Origin: Acetobacteroides hydrogenigenes
GTDB lineage: Bacteria; Bacteroidota; Bacteroidia; Bacteroidales; ZOR0009
Reading direction: 5' to 3'
Length of the DNA stretch: 42,849 nt
NCBI RefSeq assembly: GCF_004340205.1
Contig: NZ_SLWB01000021.1
Coordinates: forward strand, 1-42,849
Under the pieces are notes generated by a model that was given only the letters and a program-made list of their open reading frames with translations, was not told the origin of the DNA and did no database searches. A program made the translations under genes and the position numbers. Shown one piece after another: positions 42,589 through 42,849 of this stretch (positions within the stretch are counted from its first letter, which is position 1; each line of letters starts with the position of its first letter).

Positions 42589-42798
42589 CCTGTTTATTTT
42601 TATGGTATTCTGATTCTTTTTTTTGGGGGTATCCTGATTTTTCCCCAAGGATGGCTTTAGCCTCCCATAGTTTTTAGCCTTTGCCGGATTCGCAGCTTTA
42701 GTCGTTTGCTTTACACCTCTGCTGCTATTCTCGCAGTAGCATCTGTCCTCATAGCCGTCAGATACTATGATTAAATCCAAGGATTACGATCATTTTTT

Positions 42799-42806
42799 TA
42801 TCTTTG
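42799..42806 (+). promoter_or_regulatory. Promoter firing rightward out of the window, -7 box TATCTTTG
   Basis: TATCTTTG followed by CAGC is a typical Bacteroidota -7 box. It probably serves a gene just beyond the right end. The rest of 42589-42849 shows no gene. Confidence 0.55.
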
Positions 42807-42849
42807 CAGCAACCAAAAGAAGGCTAAAGCCGATTCGTTAGGCCGAAGT

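Noticed and set aside
42589-42780. 64-codon N-terminal extension of the acetyltransferase
   Set aside because: Lys/Asn-rich, low-complexity translation; the GNAT domain begins directly after the ATG at 42588.
1-42849. Genomic island, prophage or defence cluster
   Set aside because: No integrase, phage, toxin-antitoxin or nuclease genes are seen, and housekeeping genes are spread through much of the window.

Overview
The window is a stretch of chromosome from a member of the Bacteroidota, most likely of the order Bacteroidales. Four things support this. There is a SusC/SusD pair, a NigD-like lipoprotein and a secreted C69 dipeptidase. The gene order cmk-ispH-pfkA is one I associate with Bacteroides-type genomes. 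Several genes carry TAnnTTTG-type -7 promoter boxes, which are specific to this phylum. Shine-Dalgarno sequences are mostly weak. I cannot name the genus. I see no tRNA, rRNA, transposase, prophage, CRISPR array or defence locus. I recognise 26 protein genes, most of them on the minus strand.

Layout. 286-3108 (+) is a large secreted protein with a zincin motif, a TolB-like propeller and a predicted outer-membrane barrel. 3222-7949 (-) is a tripartite drug-efflux operon (TolC-like, HlyD/EmrA-like and EmrB-like MFS) that ends in its own TetR regulator. 8118-11457 (-) is priA followed by an AraC regulator. 11852-13732 (-) is a GH20 hexosaminidase. 14005-16593 (-) is the cmk-ispH-pfkA operon. 17152-18732 (-) is nadB. 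18984-19955 (-) is a lipoprotein resembling a TIM-barrel glycosidase. 20257-21222 (-) is an unrecognised protein with a peptidase-regulatory-like domain. 22245-22916 (+) is an HD phosphohydrolase. 23443-26025 (-) is a second, larger GH20 enzyme. 26225-27430 (-) is a PagL-like acyloxyacyl hydrolase. 27660-28625 (+) is a YhcC-type radical SAM protein. 28975-30225 (+) is nhaA. 30433-32037 (-) is the C69 dipeptidase. 32378-33109 (-) is the NigD-like lipoprotein. 33276-36606 (-) holds pepT and an OPT-family peptide transporter. 37262-41961 (+) is the SusC/SusD pair. 42049-42588 (-) is a GNAT acetyltransferase.

How the genes fit together. Core metabolism (phosphofructokinase, isoprenoid synthesis, CMP kinase, NAD synthesis, replication restart) is mixed with envelope and nutrient functions. 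The envelope and nutrient set comprises two hexosaminidases and a glycosidase-like lipoprotein for amino-sugar glycans, a C69 dipeptidase, an OPT transporter and peptidase T for peptides, and a SusC/D importer. This fits an anaerobe that lives on peptides and glycans, which is an inference.

The least ordinary material is between the genes. Three spacers carry tandem arrays anchored on GTGAAA or GGGGAAA, with periods of exactly 42 bp, about 21 bp and about 20-21 bp. These are whole multiples of two DNA turns. Four further composite palindromic elements, one flanked by a perfect 7-bp direct repeat, look like small non-autonomous mobile or REP-like elements. I did not find a complete new multi-gene system. 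The helically phased arrays and the zincin-propeller-barrel protein are the best candidates for something undescribed.
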